DNA of 64,000 nt from Halostagnicola sp. A-GB9-2 (GTDB lineage: Archaea > Halobacteriota > Halobacteria > Halobacteriales > Natrialbaceae), in NCBI RefSeq assembly GCF_030068615.1, contig NZ_JASJOC010000006.1, positions 124,001-188,000 on the forward strand, written 5' to 3'. The position numbers and the translations under genes are program-made. Shown here one piece after another: positions 1-9,176 of this stretch (within the stretch, counting starts at the first letter, position 1; each line of letters starts with the position of its first letter). The notes beneath the pieces were generated by a model. It worked only from the letters and a program-made list of their open reading frames with translations, had not been told where the DNA came from and ran no database searches.

Positions 1-692
1 TCCGTGTAGATCCGCGTCGGTCGCAGGAGTTCCTCGCCGATGGTGACCTCGGGATCGAGCGGGAACGTGTCGGTGTACTCGTGCTCGCGGGTTACGGCCT
101 CGCGTGCGAGGGTGAGCCCGTTCGAGTGGATCCCGTTCGAGGGAAACCCGACGAGCACGTCGCCGACGGCCGCCTCGCCTTCGAAGATCGCGTCTTTGTC
201 CGCGAGGCCGACGCAGGTGCCCGCTAGATCGAATCCGGAGACGACCTCGGGCATCACGGCGGTTTCGCCACCTAGAAGGGTGAGATCGGCCTGCTCGAGG
301 CCGACCGCGAGTCCCTCGCCGATTTCGTTCGTAATTTCGTCGTCCGGTTCGTCGATCGCGAGGTAGTCGACGAACGCCGTTGGCCCGACGCCCGCCGCGA
401 CGAGGTCGTTGACGTTCATCGCGATACAGTCGATTCCGATCGTCGAGAAGTCTTCGATGGCCTCGGCGACGAGCAACTTCGTTCCGACGCCGTCGGTCGC
501 CAGCGCGAGATAGCGATCGCCGATGTCGAGCAACCCGGCGTACTCCGTGGTCAGGTCGCTCCCGAAGGCCTCGAGCAACGCCGCCGTGGCGTCTTCGCTG
601 GCCTCTATATCGACGCCCGTTTCGGCGTAGGTGAGCCCCTCGGATTTCTCGTCCTCCGGGTTGGAGTCGGTTTCGTCCGTCTGGTCGGTCAT
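1..692 (-). CDS. purM: Phosphoribosylformylglycinamidine cyclo-ligase (AIR synthetase), 3' end outside window
   Basis: Catalyses ATP-dependent ring closure of FGAM to AIR, step five of purine synthesis, in the cytoplasm. I translated the minus strand from the ATG at 692: an acidic N-terminal lead of about 20 residues, then LTYAETGVD, the glycine-rich ATP-site segment ATDGVGTKLL, the MNVNDLVAAG segment, LLGGETAVMPE and HSNGLTLAREA, all typical of PurM. About 230 residues are visible and the reading frame is open to the window edge, so the C-terminal ATP-grasp-like part is simply cut off. Start choice: the only early ATG before the conserved region. Sure of the family. Confidence 0.93.
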   Translation of the reverse strand, partial: MTDQTDETDSNPEDEKSEGLTYAETGVDIEASEDATAALLEAFGSDLTTEYAGLLDIGDRYLALATDGVGTKLLVAEAIEDFSTIGIDCIAMNVNDLVAAGVGPTAFVDYLAIDEPDDEITNEIGEGLAVGLEQADLTLLGGETAVMPEVVSGFDLAGTCVGLADKDAIFEGEAAVGDVLVGFPSNGIHSNGLTLAREAVTREHEYTDTFPLDPEVTIGEELLRPTRIYT

Positions 693-815
693 ATCTGAAC
701 GACCTCCCGGATTGTCTAAAAGCCCACCGGTCCGCGCTGTCGGAGTCGAGTTGGGCCAAAAAGCTAGCCAGCCAAACCGCGTGAACCCACGGGGGAGTAC
801 CCGAAACGGAGTCGC

Positions 816-1439
816 TTACCAAAATCCGAGGCCGAATACCATGATAAAACCGGCCAGCAGGGCCGCGCTCGAGAGGAACACGGCGGCGAAAACGGGCTTG
901 CTCCAGTTCCAGACGGACTTGCCGTCGAGGGGTCCGAACGGGATCATGTTGAACGCGGCCAGAAAGAGGTTAATCAGGACGCCCATGTGACCGACGATGG
1001 AGAGTCCCGGGACGAACAACAACGGGAAGAACAGGAGCGCCAGACCGTGGTTGGTCAGCGGTCCGACGACCGCGATCATCGCGTTCTCGCGTTCGGTGAT
1101 CCGTCCGGCGTGATAGACCGCTCCCGGTGCGGCGAAGAGAAAGCCGATCAGCGCGCTCATGATCGCCAGAAAGAGCATCTGGTAGTCCGCCCGAAACTCG
1201 GCGACCTGACCGTACCGAATCGCGACGACCTTGTGTGCGAGTTCGTGACAGATGAACCCGACACCGACGGTTACGAAACTCAACGCGATCATCATGACGA
1301 ACGTTCCGGTCGTGTCGGTACCCTGAGGAATCGGGCTCAAGATCAGCGCGAATGCGACGCTCAAGACGATCCACGCGATCGCGAGGTCGATCAACTCCTT
1401 GTCGCTGAAGCTCAACTCCGGCTTCGTTTGATAGCTCAC
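816..1439 (-). CDS. M50 (site-2-type) intramembrane metalloprotease family protein
   Basis: Predicted polytopic membrane zinc protease of the S2P/M50 family. Visible: HELAHK at residues 65-70 (HExxH zinc motif) inside a hydrophobic segment, and NMIPFGPLDGKSV near the C-terminus, matching the second (N/P)xxPxxxLDG motif that gives the third zinc ligand. About six hydrophobic segments; 207 aa, a compact archaeal form. I chose the GTG at 1439 because a GGAGGG Shine-Dalgarno (1448-1453) sits 8 nt upstream, just after the stop of the TraB gene; the ATG at 1505 would overlap that gene by 44 nt. Likely translated with the TraB-family gene. Substrate unknown. Confidence 0.85.
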   Translation of the reverse strand: MSYQTKPELSFSDKELIDLAIAWIVLSVAFALILSPIPQGTDTTGTFVMMIALSFVTVGVGFICHELAHKVVAIRYGQVAEFRADYQMLFLAIMSALIGFLFAAPGAVYHAGRITERENAMIAVVGPLTNHGLALLFFPLLFVPGLSIVGHMGVLINLFLAAFNMIPFGPLDGKSVWNWSKPVFAAVFLSSAALLAGFIMVFGLGFW

Positions 1440-1461
1440 CGTTCGTTCCCTCCGACGAAGA

Positions 1462-3237
1462 TCATGAGAAGATCCCCCACAGTAGCTCGAGCGTGTTTCG
1501 GGCACCGCGGAGCAGTTCGTCGAACAGCGCGTCGACGCCGCCGATTTCGGGGCCAGCTAGCCACGGCAGAACGACCAGCGGGAACAGCAGAGTTGCAATC
1601 AGGCTCCCGATATTCGTCAACGCGACGATCATGATGAGCCGGAACAGCGGCACATCGAACATCTCTTCGACGGCTTCGCCGAGCGGCCGCTCCGTGTCGC
1701 CGACGATCTCGTTGAGCACCTGGATGTCGCGAACGTTGACCGGTCGGTGTTTGAGTTCGACGTAGCCGGCGAACCAGCCCGGTGCGAGTAGTGGATTGAT
1801 GCTGGTAAGCCAGGCGACCGAACCGCCGACGCCGGCGCTGGTCCAGCGCGCCCCGGCGAGTCGAGCGAGCGTAAAGGCGAAAATGCCGTTGAAGAGGAAC
1901 CAGGCGGCAAAGAGCTGGAGCAGGAAGGTATCCTGAACACCGGCCATGATCAACAGGAAGAAAAAGCCGATGAAGACCGTCATTACGAGATAACCAAAGA
2001 GCTTGACGACCGAAAACCGGCGTCCGGAATCCGTTCCCGTAATCGACTCGAGGGGCGGCAGTGAGTCCGGGTTCTCGAGGTACTGGTCGATACCCGCTTT
2101 GTGTCCTGCACCGACGACGGCGAGGACGTCGTAACCCTGATTCGAGAGCGCGTGGAGATTGTGCGCGATGTAGGCGTCGCGTTCGTCGATCAACGCTTCG
2201 GCACCGCCGGGGCTAAAGCGCCGGAACTCTTCCATCATCGCGGCGACGACATCACCGTCGGTCATCTCCTCGATATCTATTTCGTCTACATCTTCGACGT
2301 CGGCCGTCAGCATGCCGAGTACGATACCGACGACGCCGCCGATGAGAACACCGATTCCGAGTCCGGCGAGGATACCGATTGTTCCCCGAATGGCGTACGT
2401 GCCGACGTTTTCGAACGTAGATGCGGAGATTGGGCCGACGAACGTCTCGGTCGCGACGAGTGCAACGGCGGTGACGAGTCCCAGGCAGATACCGGCGATG
2501 ACGCGAATCGAGAATCCGTTAATAATCCCGCCCGTATTGGTACCCGCATTATCCAGAGACGGAAGAAAGAGCAGGCCCACTAATCCGCCGACGAGCGTCC
2601 CGCCGCCGACGGCACCGACGTATTGTAAGGTCGACTGTTCGGCGACACCGAGCATAAGGAGGTCTCCGAGACCGAACAACGGGGCGATAAACGCCGCGAA
2701 TATGAATCCGAGGAACGCACCGGCGACGGCACCGAAGGTGAGGCCGAGCGTTCGAGGGTCTGTCACCCCGAGTGCCAGTCCGCCGACCATTTTGAGCTTC
2801 TCCGCAAACGAGAGGCGGGCCCAGAACCGCTGGATCGTTATCTGAATGTCTCGGTCAACCAGTGCGACCCCGCTTCCGTTCTCCTCGGCCGCGTCGATCG
2901 CGGCGCGCATATCCGCTCCCGGTTCGATATCGAACTGATCACCGAGGCGGGACTGAACATACGAAAGCATCCAGTACGCGAGAAACTGAAAGACGGTATT
3001 ACCTGAAAGGAGATCCTCTGCCTCGATGTCGTCGGGCGTCCCGCCCTGCATCTGGCGGTAGCGCCCTTCGTCGAGTTCGACGGCGACCATATCGGGAGAC
3101 TCCTGTTCGATCGTCTCCTCGACCTCGTCGACGCTTGCCTGTGAAACGTGAGCCGTCCCGAGGACCTGGACGGATCCACGCTCACGTCCGGGCGGATCAG
3201 AAGGTTCGGGAACGTCGACATCACCTGCATCGCTCAT
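1462..3237 (-). CDS. TraB/PrgY (GumN) family membrane protein
   Basis: 591-aa member of the TraB/PrgY family, related to enterococcal PrgY, which limits pheromone signalling, and proposed to share a fold with Tiki-type metalloproteases. The N-terminal domain carries LGTAHVS (residues 26-32; His30 is the conserved residue), AVELDEGRY and, later, VLAVVGAGHKAGI, the three family signatures. Between and after them lie several hydrophobic segments (roughly residues 150-310 and 410-590), including glycine-rich helices. The M50 protease gene follows after 22 nt, so the two are probably one operon; a membrane quality-control role is inference only. Start ATG 3237 is the only one before the conserved core. 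Confidence 0.85.
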   Translation of the reverse strand: MSDAGDVDVPEPSDPPGRERGSVQVLGTAHVSQASVDEVEETIEQESPDMVAVELDEGRYRQMQGGTPDDIEAEDLLSGNTVFQFLAYWMLSYVQSRLGDQFDIEPGADMRAAIDAAEENGSGVALVDRDIQITIQRFWARLSFAEKLKMVGGLALGVTDPRTLGLTFGAVAGAFLGFIFAAFIAPLFGLGDLLMLGVAEQSTLQYVGAVGGGTLVGGLVGLLFLPSLDNAGTNTGGIINGFSIRVIAGICLGLVTAVALVATETFVGPISASTFENVGTYAIRGTIGILAGLGIGVLIGGVVGIVLGMLTADVEDVDEIDIEEMTDGDVVAAMMEEFRRFSPGGAEALIDERDAYIAHNLHALSNQGYDVLAVVGAGHKAGIDQYLENPDSLPPLESITGTDSGRRFSVVKLFGYLVMTVFIGFFFLLIMAGVQDTFLLQLFAAWFLFNGIFAFTLARLAGARWTSAGVGGSVAWLTSINPLLAPGWFAGYVELKHRPVNVRDIQVLNEIVGDTERPLGEAVEEMFDVPLFRLIMIVALTNIGSLIATLLFPLVVLPWLAGPEIGGVDALFDELLRGARNTLELLWGIFS

Positions 3238-3346
3238 TACCGGACCAACTCGGGCCCGACTTTTACCAGTATCGAAGCGTGTGAATCAGCAACGTCCGTC
3301 GTGCCGTGTCGAGAGATTGATTGCAACCCCCGGGAAACACCGACCG

Positions 3347-3790
3347 ATGACTGATCTCCTCGAGACCGTGGTGGAAAACCGCGAGATGGTCCAGCCCCAC
3401 CACGCGAACATGCTCGACGTCACTCACGGTGGGAACGTGATGAAGTGGATGGACGAGGTTGGGGCAATGGCCGCGATGCGGTTCGCCGGCGAAACCTGCG
3501 TGACCGCGCGCGTCGATCGAATGGACTTCGAACGACCGATCCCGGTGGGGGATACGGCGTTTATCACCGCGTACGTCTACGACGTCGGGTCCTCGAGCGT
3601 GAAGGTACGGATCGTTACCGAACGCGAGGATCTCCGGACGCACGAACGAGAGAAAACGACCGAATCATACTTTGTGTACGTGGCTATCGACGAAGATGAA
3701 GCGCCGACGACCGTCCCCGAACTGACCGTCGACACGACAGAGGGCGAACGCCTCCGGGAGGAGGCGCTCGCGGGCGAAAACGGCAACTAG
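3347..3790 (+). CDS. Acyl-CoA thioesterase, hotdog fold (YciA/BACH-like)
   Basis: Hydrolyses acyl-CoA to free acid and CoA. The 147-aa protein has the single hotdog domain with HANMLDVTHGGNVMKWMDEVG (the N/H-x-GG-x-x-x-x-W-x-D helix motif), then the strand pattern TARVDRMDFERPIPVGD and VKVRIVTERED, both typical of the 4HBT BACH/YciA group. I start at the ATG at 3347; the frame extends upstream to 3281 but those residues have no family resemblance. Stands alone, convergent with the HAD gene. Chain-length preference cannot be told from sequence. Confidence 0.85.
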   Translation: MTDLLETVVENREMVQPHHANMLDVTHGGNVMKWMDEVGAMAAMRFAGETCVTARVDRMDFERPIPVGDTAFITAYVYDVGSSSVKVRIVTEREDLRTHEREKTTESYFVYVAIDEDEAPTTVPELTVDTTEGERLREEALAGENGN

Positions 3791-3937
3791 TCGACTCCGT
3801 TACCGGTCTCGACCAGTCGGATCCATCGCTGACTCCAGCTATCCAGTCGGCTACCGGTTTCGATCGCGGCCGCCGGTAAATAGACTCTCGCCGCCGGCGC
3901 ACCTATTGTCGCCACCAGTACGCCGATAGTCGGCAGT

Positions 3938-3983
3938 GACACACCGATCGGCAGGCTAGCGACATACCGATCGACAGGTCACC
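3938..3983. repeat. Two tandem degenerate 23-bp units
   Basis: Adjacent units at 3938-3960 and 3961-3983 share GACAnACCGATCGnCAGG; a weaker third copy may precede them at 3915-3937. They lie in the 264-bp space between convergent genes, where I see nothing else. Confidence 0.4.
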
Positions 3984-4054
3984 GACACGCGGTCTGGTTG
4001 ACAGCTGTCCGAGGACCGTTCCGTGTTCGTTTCGGAGAAAAGAGACGAGTTGCG

Positions 4055-4837
4055 CTACTCCAATAGCTCCCCAACCTCGCCGAGCGACTCGAGAACGTAA
4101 TCCGGTTCGACCGCTGCGTCCTCGAGGTCACCGCGTTCGGTAACGCCGGTGAGGACGGCGGCTGTCGTCATTCCGGCCCGGTTTCCGAGTTCGATATCGG
4201 TGTTGAGCCGGTCGCCGACCACGAGCGTTCGTTCCGGCGGCGTCTCGAGCCGGGAAATTGCGGTCTCGGCCGCCATTTTCGACGGTTTTCCCAAAATCGA
4301 ATCAGGTTCGCGGCCGGCGACGGCCTCCATCGCGGCGAGAATCGTCCCCGAACCGGGGATTTCCCCCTCATCCGTCGGGATGGTCACGTCAGGATCGGTG
4401 CCGTAAAACTGGGTGTCGCCCTCGAGTGCGCGTAACGACTCCCAGATCGTTCCATAGGAGAACTCCCGATCGAACGAGCCGAGGACGACGTCGCTCTCGT
4501 CGGGATCGTCGGTTACAGTGAGATCGTGATTCTCGAGAATGGCTCGTAATCGGTCGTCGCCGACCAGGAAGATGGATTCGCCGGCGTGATTCGCCTGCAG
4601 ATATTCGGCCGAAACGAGTGCGGACGTCAGAACCGATTCCGATGCGATATCGAGCCCGTGTGGCTCGAGTTTCGCTCCGTAGTGGGCCGCTCCTCGGGTC
4701 GGATTGTTCGAAAAAAGCAATCTGTCGATCCCCGCGTTTTCGAGGGCGCGGAGGCCGTCGATCGCACCGGGAATCAACTCCTCGCCGCGAACGATCGTTC
4801 CGTCGACGTCGAGGATCGCAGCCTCGAAGGCAGTCAT
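4055..4837 (-). CDS. HAD-superfamily hydrolase, NagD/p-nitrophenylphosphatase subfamily (IIA)
   Basis: Sugar- or nucleotide-phosphate phosphatase type protein of 260 aa. Visible motifs: I, AILDVDGTIVRG (residues 7-18; catalytic Asp pair); II, LLFSNNPTRG; III, SILGKPSKMA; IV, TLVVGDRLNTDIELG. Between II and III is the large C2 cap of subfamily IIA. Its length matches NagD-type enzymes (250-270 aa). The substrate is not decidable from sequence. ATG at 4837 directly precedes the first beta strand. Stands alone between a convergent and a divergent neighbour. Confidence 0.87.
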   Translation of the reverse strand: MTAFEAAILDVDGTIVRGEELIPGAIDGLRALENAGIDRLLFSNNPTRGAAHYGAKLEPHGLDIASESVLTSALVSAEYLQANHAGESIFLVGDDRLRAILENHDLTVTDDPDESDVVLGSFDREFSYGTIWESLRALEGDTQFYGTDPDVTIPTDEGEIPGSGTILAAMEAVAGREPDSILGKPSKMAAETAISRLETPPERTLVVGDRLNTDIELGNRAGMTTAAVLTGVTERGDLEDAAVEPDYVLESLGEVGELLE

Positions 4838-4973
4838 TATCCCGGTAAAGGGGCGTCCACCGGTTGAATTTTCGGGTTCCGGTTGCGCGCGTGCCCTTGT
4901 CTCGAGCGACCAAGCAGTACTCGGCGGGTTCGAGGTGGGAATTCTTATCCGGAGACGACGCGAAGGATCGGTT

Positions 4974-5447
4974 ATGGGACTTGAGGTCGAGCCGCCGGAT
5001 CCGCCCGAGTTGTCGTTCGTCGATCCGAACGAGTACGACGACGCGACGATCAGCGGTGGAGATGAGAATACAGATATCGACTACCGTCGCGAGGAACTAC
5101 AGGGGTTCCTCAAGGAGGGAGCGTGGGAGGAAGCCTTCGACGAGTGGCTCGAAGACACGGATCTCGATGAACGGGAGTTCGGGATCGCTCGTGATCTCGA
5201 CCTCTTCGTCGAGTTCGATTTCTTCTGGGACGATTTTGCCGATCGAGTCGGCTATCACGCGCCGGGTATCGCCGAGGACTGGCAGGCGCGCGAGTATCAC
5301 CCCGAGCTCGATTCGTGGGGAACCGTCTCGTCTATCAACGCGGAGCTCACGGAGTTCGGACAGATCGTTTCCGTCTTGCTAAAAGAGGAATACATCGACT
5401 GGGAAGCCCAGTACGAACCGCCCGAGGATCTTCCCGATTTCGACTGA
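4974..5447 (+). CDS. Conserved haloarchaeal protein of unknown function
   Basis: 157 aa, very acidic, no membrane segment or signal peptide. Starts MGLEVEPPDPPELSF at the ATG at 4974; the open frame reaches upstream to 4704, but that part overlaps the divergent HAD gene and its promoter. It is rich in Trp/Asp/Glu (AFDEWLEDTDLDEREF, FFWDDFADRVGYH) and looks like a compact soluble helical fold. No motif I recognise. I infer it is a real gene from codon usage, acidic bias and the clean space around it. Confidence 0.7.
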   Translation: MGLEVEPPDPPELSFVDPNEYDDATISGGDENTDIDYRREELQGFLKEGAWEEAFDEWLEDTDLDEREFGIARDLDLFVEFDFFWDDFADRVGYHAPGIAEDWQAREYHPELDSWGTVSSINAELTEFGQIVSVLLKEEYIDWEAQYEPPEDLPDFD

Positions 5448-5496
5448 TCGGTCCTGTTCGCGAGCCCTCGATTCGTGGACGATCGACCGACGGTTC

Positions 5497-5646
5497 TCAC
5501 TCTCGAGTGACGCCGATGTTCAACACCGCACCGTGGCACTTCGGACAGAACCCGATCGAAGTCGACGTCGTTTCTCGATGTCCGCAGGCTCGACACTCGT
5601 ACGTTCGCTTGTTCTCGTTCGGCGTGTACGGATCTGTATAGACCAT
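5497..5646 (-). CDS. Rubrerythrin-like mini zinc-ribbon protein (49 aa)
   Basis: Short protein with two CxxC knuckles, YECRACGHRE and GFCPKCHGA, the rubredoxin/rubrerythrin-like zinc-ribbon layout common among tiny haloarchaeal proteins. Probably binds one zinc. Start ATG at 5646 gives MVYTDPYTPNENKRTYEC; the longer open frame upstream runs through AT-rich promoter DNA. It is divergent from a second, similar mini-ribbon at 5839. Function unknown; a nucleic-acid or partner-protein role is a guess. Confidence 0.8.
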   Translation of the reverse strand: MVYTDPYTPNENKRTYECRACGHRETTSTSIGFCPKCHGAVLNIGVTRE

Positions 5647-5838
5647 ACTGTACGGGCGAGTAAGTTTACCCAAAAGCGTTGTGTGGGTGTACTTCGGTGG
5701 GCGATTGAACAATAACTTCCGATAATATGGCGTAATATAGTGGACGATTGTGCAGTACTTCCATCCGGCCCGCGGTAAGACTGGTTGGAATTCGGATCGA
5801 TCGCGACTCAAGCAATCCTGTGTGTGAAAAGAGTTAAC

Positions 5839-5997
5839 ATGGGTCAATTGTTACAACGACATATGTCCCGGCCCGTCCAACTCGAGTACGAGTGTTTCAG
5901 GTGCGGGCGACGAGAGACGGTTGACGACGCACTTCTCAGTGAGTGTCCCCGGTGTGGTGGTGACATGCGGAACGTGGATCGGATCCAAACGTATTGA
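5839..5997 (+). CDS. Rubrerythrin-like mini zinc-ribbon protein (52 or 44 aa)
   Basis: Two CxxC knuckles: YECFRCGRRE and SECPRCGGDMRN, the same plan as the divergent neighbour at 5497-5646, so the two may be paralogues. Two in-frame ATGs are possible, 5839 (MGQLLQRHMSRPVQ) and 5863 (MSRPVQLEYEC); homology to the partner begins after the second, which I think is as likely. Zinc binding is expected from the cysteines; the role is unknown. Confidence 0.75.
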   Translation: MGQLLQRHMSRPVQLEYECFRCGRRETVDDALLSECPRCGGDMRNVDRIQTY

Positions 5998-6071
5998 TCG
6001 GCGACGAAAAGATGGCTCGAGTATCCCGTCAGCGATGAGACGGTATAACGCCAACGCGTCTCCAACAGCCC

Positions 6072-6884
6072 TCAAGATGTCGTAGGAGCTGAATCCGGTT
6101 TCGGTTCGCCGGCCGTAATCGACTCGCCGGTTACGAGGCGATTCCCCCAGACGGTTTCGGGGACCCGCGTGTTAACCATTAGCCGGAAGTAGTGATCGAA
6201 CCACGCCGGATTCGCCCACTCCGGAAGCGTCGCTTCGCGCCGTTCGACGAATCGATTCTGAAAGCTGTCCGTTTGCGCTCCCGTATCCGGATCTCGTGTC
6301 GGAACGACGCATCGTTGGCACGGGTTGACGCCGTTGATCGTACTCGAGCCGATCTCGAACGGAACGACCGTTCCCGGCTGATCGTAGAGTCGATCCTCCC
6401 AGAACGGTTCGACGCCGCTGATCTCGAGGTTCGGCCGGAGCCGCCGACGCATCTCTGTAGTATCGATTCCCTCGAACCACGATGCGACGGCTTCGAGGGT
6501 TCCGGTACTGATGACGGTCGGTCCCGATGCGTCGGTATCGTCGGGAAATCCGCCTTCGTCGGCGCGGACGACCTCGACGTCGTAGCCGAAATAACACGTC
6601 AGCCACGAGCCGAAATTGTCGCGATCAACCTCGAGGTGAAACGAGAAACTGTCGCCGGTGGCGTGTTCCCAGATCGTGATCGTCTCGCGTTCGAGGTCGT
6701 ACTCCGCACGTAATCCGTGAATTTGTCGCTCCCGCTTGCCGTTGACGTAGTTCCCGTCCTCGTCGACGATCGCGTAACGGCGGTCCCATTCCAGACCTCC
6801 GTGTTCCCGAATCGTTGCCGCTTCTACCGGCGTACAATCCAGTGATTTGACGGGATAGACGAGTATTTGCTCGAGGTGAGCCAT
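6072..6884 (-). CDS. MOSC domain protein with N-terminal beta-barrel (YcbX/mARC type)
   Basis: 270 aa. The N-terminal MOSC_N beta barrel is clear (LEQILVYPVKSLDCTPVEAA, then LEWDRRYAIVDEDGNYVNGK). The C-terminal MOSC domain has the conserved cysteine in NPCQRCVVPTRDPDTG, which in mARC/YcbX proteins ligates the molybdenum cofactor. There is no fused ferredoxin domain, so an external electron donor would be needed. Predicted to reduce N-hydroxylated compounds or handle Moco; substrate unknown. Stands alone, divergent from pckA. Confidence 0.88.
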   Translation of the reverse strand: MAHLEQILVYPVKSLDCTPVEAATIREHGGLEWDRRYAIVDEDGNYVNGKRERQIHGLRAEYDLERETITIWEHATGDSFSFHLEVDRDNFGSWLTCYFGYDVEVVRADEGGFPDDTDASGPTVISTGTLEAVASWFEGIDTTEMRRRLRPNLEISGVEPFWEDRLYDQPGTVVPFEIGSSTINGVNPCQRCVVPTRDPDTGAQTDSFQNRFVERREATLPEWANPAWFDHYFRLMVNTRVPETVWGNRLVTGESITAGEPKPDSAPTTS

Positions 6885-7278
6885 TGGCTGTACTAATATG
6901 ATCCACCCTGAAATCAGTATCTGTAACGATTATTTTATTGCTTCCAACCTCGGTTTGGGTGAGCCGATCAGCAGCCTGGGCTCTTTCGTCTGACCCGTGA
7001 GAAAATCGACGGCTCTGACCCTCCTCCGAACGAAGAGTATTCCTCACCGCTTCGGCGTGAACGACTCGATTACGTGTGCTAAAAGATCTTATTTCTGTCT
7101 CGAGTAAATACTCATAACTACCAGTACTATGACTATATATTCCCAAAACAGGATTCCACTAGTTGAGCCCCTAAATCGGTAATAACTCCCATATGACAGC
7201 TACAATTAGGGTAGGTTGTGACACACTCAATTCAGAAACCTCCGGGTTTATGCATCAGGATGTTGGCTGGTTACGTAT
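6885..7278. promoter_or_regulatory. Divergent intergenic region upstream of the MOSC gene and pckA
   Basis: 394 bp without a convincing gene. Markedly more AT-rich than its flanks (7080-7150 and 7190-7260). TTTATGC at about 7249-7255 lies 24-30 nt before the pckA ATG and would suit an archaeal TATA box for a leaderless or near-leaderless transcript. No operator palindrome was clear. Confidence 0.4.
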
Positions 7279-8790
7279 ATGTCCGAAACCGGGACGGAGT
7301 CCCGTCCGCTGGTCAGACAGCTTCCCGATCCATCCACGGCGTCGAACGTCCGATACAACCCGTCACTTGAGGCACTGCGAGAACTCGCGAGCCCCAACGA
7401 GACGACGACCGAATACGGGTCGCCGTCGTACGTCAGCGAGTTCCGTTCCCGAAGCTCCGACCGGACGAAAAACGCGATCGATAGCGAGTTTTCAGACGAC
7501 GATTACGACCTGCTCGCCGACGCCGTCGAAATCGCGGACGAGCGGGACATGCTCTGTATCGACCGCCTCCTCGGTCGTCATCCCGACGCAACGTTTTGTT
7601 GTCGACTATTCGTGCCGGTCGAGCACGCTCGAATCGCGCTCGCGTGGGCCAAGCTGTTCGAGCCGGCCGACGGCCGCGATCCCGATTTCTCGACCATTCA
7701 GCTTCCCGATTACGACGAGCGGACGATCCGCGTCTTGCCCGACGACGGGTTCACCGCCGTCCTCGGCACCGATTATCTCGGCGAGGCCAAGAAATCGTTC
7801 CTCCGACTGTTCATGCGACGGGCCAAAGAGCGCGACGGACTCGGCCTCCACGCCGGGAGCAAGCGCGTCCGCGTTCGCGACGAAGACGACGACCTCCGAA
7901 TCGTCGGACAGGTCTTCATGGGTCTCTCCGCGACGGGTAAGTCGACCCTAACCTCCCACGGCTGTTGGCTCGAGGATCCCGAGGGGGCGGTGATGCTACA
8001 GGATGACGTCTGTGCACTCTTGCCCGACGGGTCCGTCGCCGGAAGCGAAGGCGAAGGACTGTTCATCAAAACGATCGGCCTCGATCCCGACGAACAGCCC
8101 GGTCTCTACGAGGCCGCAACCGACGAATCAGCCGTCCTCGAGAACGTCGCCGTCGACGACGACGGAACGGTCGACTTCGACGAACCCCGCTATACGTCCA
8201 ACTCCCGGGCGGTCGTCCAGCGCGAGGAACTCGAGAGTGCGGACGAGGAAATCGACCTAGATCGGATGGATCAAGTCTTTTTCATCACGCGAAATCCGCT
8301 GATGCCGCCGGTTGCGAAACTCGACACCGATCAGGCCGCCGTCGCGTTCATGCTCGGCGAGTCGATCGAAACGAGCGCCGGCGATCCGTCTCGAGCGGGC
8401 GAGTCGATCCGCGTCGTCGGAACGAACCCGTTCATCATCGGTCCGGAGGGCGAGGAGGGGAACATCTTTCAGGACCTTATCGAGACGCTCGACGTCGACT
8501 GCTACGTGATCAACACGGGCTATCTCGGCAACGAATCGAAGGATATCGGCGTCACCGAGTCCGTGACCGTCCTCACCGAAGTCGCTCGCGGCACAATCGA
8601 CTGGGCCGACGACGAACGGACGGGACTGACGATTCCCGAATCCGTTCCGGGCCTCGACATCGAGGAGTACTACGTTCCGGATCACGTCGACGAGTACGAC
8701 GAGGCGCTCTCGAATCTTCGGGCCGACCGTCGTGCGTACCTCGAGGAGTTCGACGAACTTCGCGAGGAAATCGTCGACGCTGTCTACTGA
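7279..8790 (+). CDS. pckA: Phosphoenolpyruvate carboxykinase (ATP)
   Basis: Converts oxaloacetate plus ATP to PEP and CO2, the entry to gluconeogenesis. 503 aa. Diagnostic: P-loop GLSATGKST at residues 215-223 (Lys221), the second kinase motif MLQDDVCALLPDGS, EGEGLFIKTIGLD, and PRYTSNSRAVVQREEL, all as in ATP-dependent PEPCK. The P-loop Ala/Ser variants (GLSATGKS for GLSGTGKT) are conservative. The N-terminus is haloarchaeal-type. The ATG at 7279 directly follows the AT-rich promoter region. TbsP, lying 52 kb away in this window, belongs to central-carbon regulation in haloarchaea; any link here is inference. Confidence 0.93.
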   Translation: MSETGTESRPLVRQLPDPSTASNVRYNPSLEALRELASPNETTTEYGSPSYVSEFRSRSSDRTKNAIDSEFSDDDYDLLADAVEIADERDMLCIDRLLGRHPDATFCCRLFVPVEHARIALAWAKLFEPADGRDPDFSTIQLPDYDERTIRVLPDDGFTAVLGTDYLGEAKKSFLRLFMRRAKERDGLGLHAGSKRVRVRDEDDDLRIVGQVFMGLSATGKSTLTSHGCWLEDPEGAVMLQDDVCALLPDGSVAGSEGEGLFIKTIGLDPDEQPGLYEAATDESAVLENVAVDDDGTVDFDEPRYTSNSRAVVQREELESADEEIDLDRMDQVFFITRNPLMPPVAKLDTDQAAVAFMLGESIETSAGDPSRAGESIRVVGTNPFIIGPEGEEGNIFQDLIETLDVDCYVINTGYLGNESKDIGVTESVTVLTEVARGTIDWADDERTGLTIPESVPGLDIEEYYVPDHVDEYDEALSNLRADRRAYLEEFDELREEIVDAVY

Positions 8791-8903
8791 CCCGGTTGTC
8801 ACCTGTTCAAGTCGGTACTGTATTTATCACGATCGTTCGACGATTGAAGCAGTGTTTGCCGAACACAGTCACGATTATATGCGTTGAGTTCTCATAGCCG
8901 CTA

Positions 8904-9089
8904 ATGAGCGTCGAACTTCGAACCCCGACCGCCCGCGTCTGCGAGCGGTGTGGTCGCGGCGAACAGTGGGACGAGAACCTCGAGGCCTGGCAACTTGCAA
9001 CCGAAGACGGCAAAAAACAGATCGGAAATCCTCATTGTCTCCACGAATGGGACATCAACGGTGCGTTCAATCCGTTTGGCGGAAACTGA
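8904..9089 (+). CDS. HEWD family small zinc-finger-like protein
   Basis: 61-aa protein with CERCG near residues 14-18 and the signature HCLHEWDINGAFNPF at the C-terminus, which gives the haloarchaeal HEWD family its name. Cys/His content suggests one metal site, but only one CxxC is present. Function unknown. ATG 8904 follows an AT-rich stretch, and the gene stands alone between pckA and cutA. Confidence 0.82.
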   Translation: MSVELRTPTARVCERCGRGEQWDENLEAWQLATEDGKKQIGNPHCLHEWDINGAFNPFGGN

Positions 9090-9176
9090 TCCGATTGCCT
9101 GGCGTCGACCGGTGACGTAGCCACAGCCGAACTCGAAGCGTGAACACTTTTCTCCGACTCGAGCGTAGTCGGTCCC

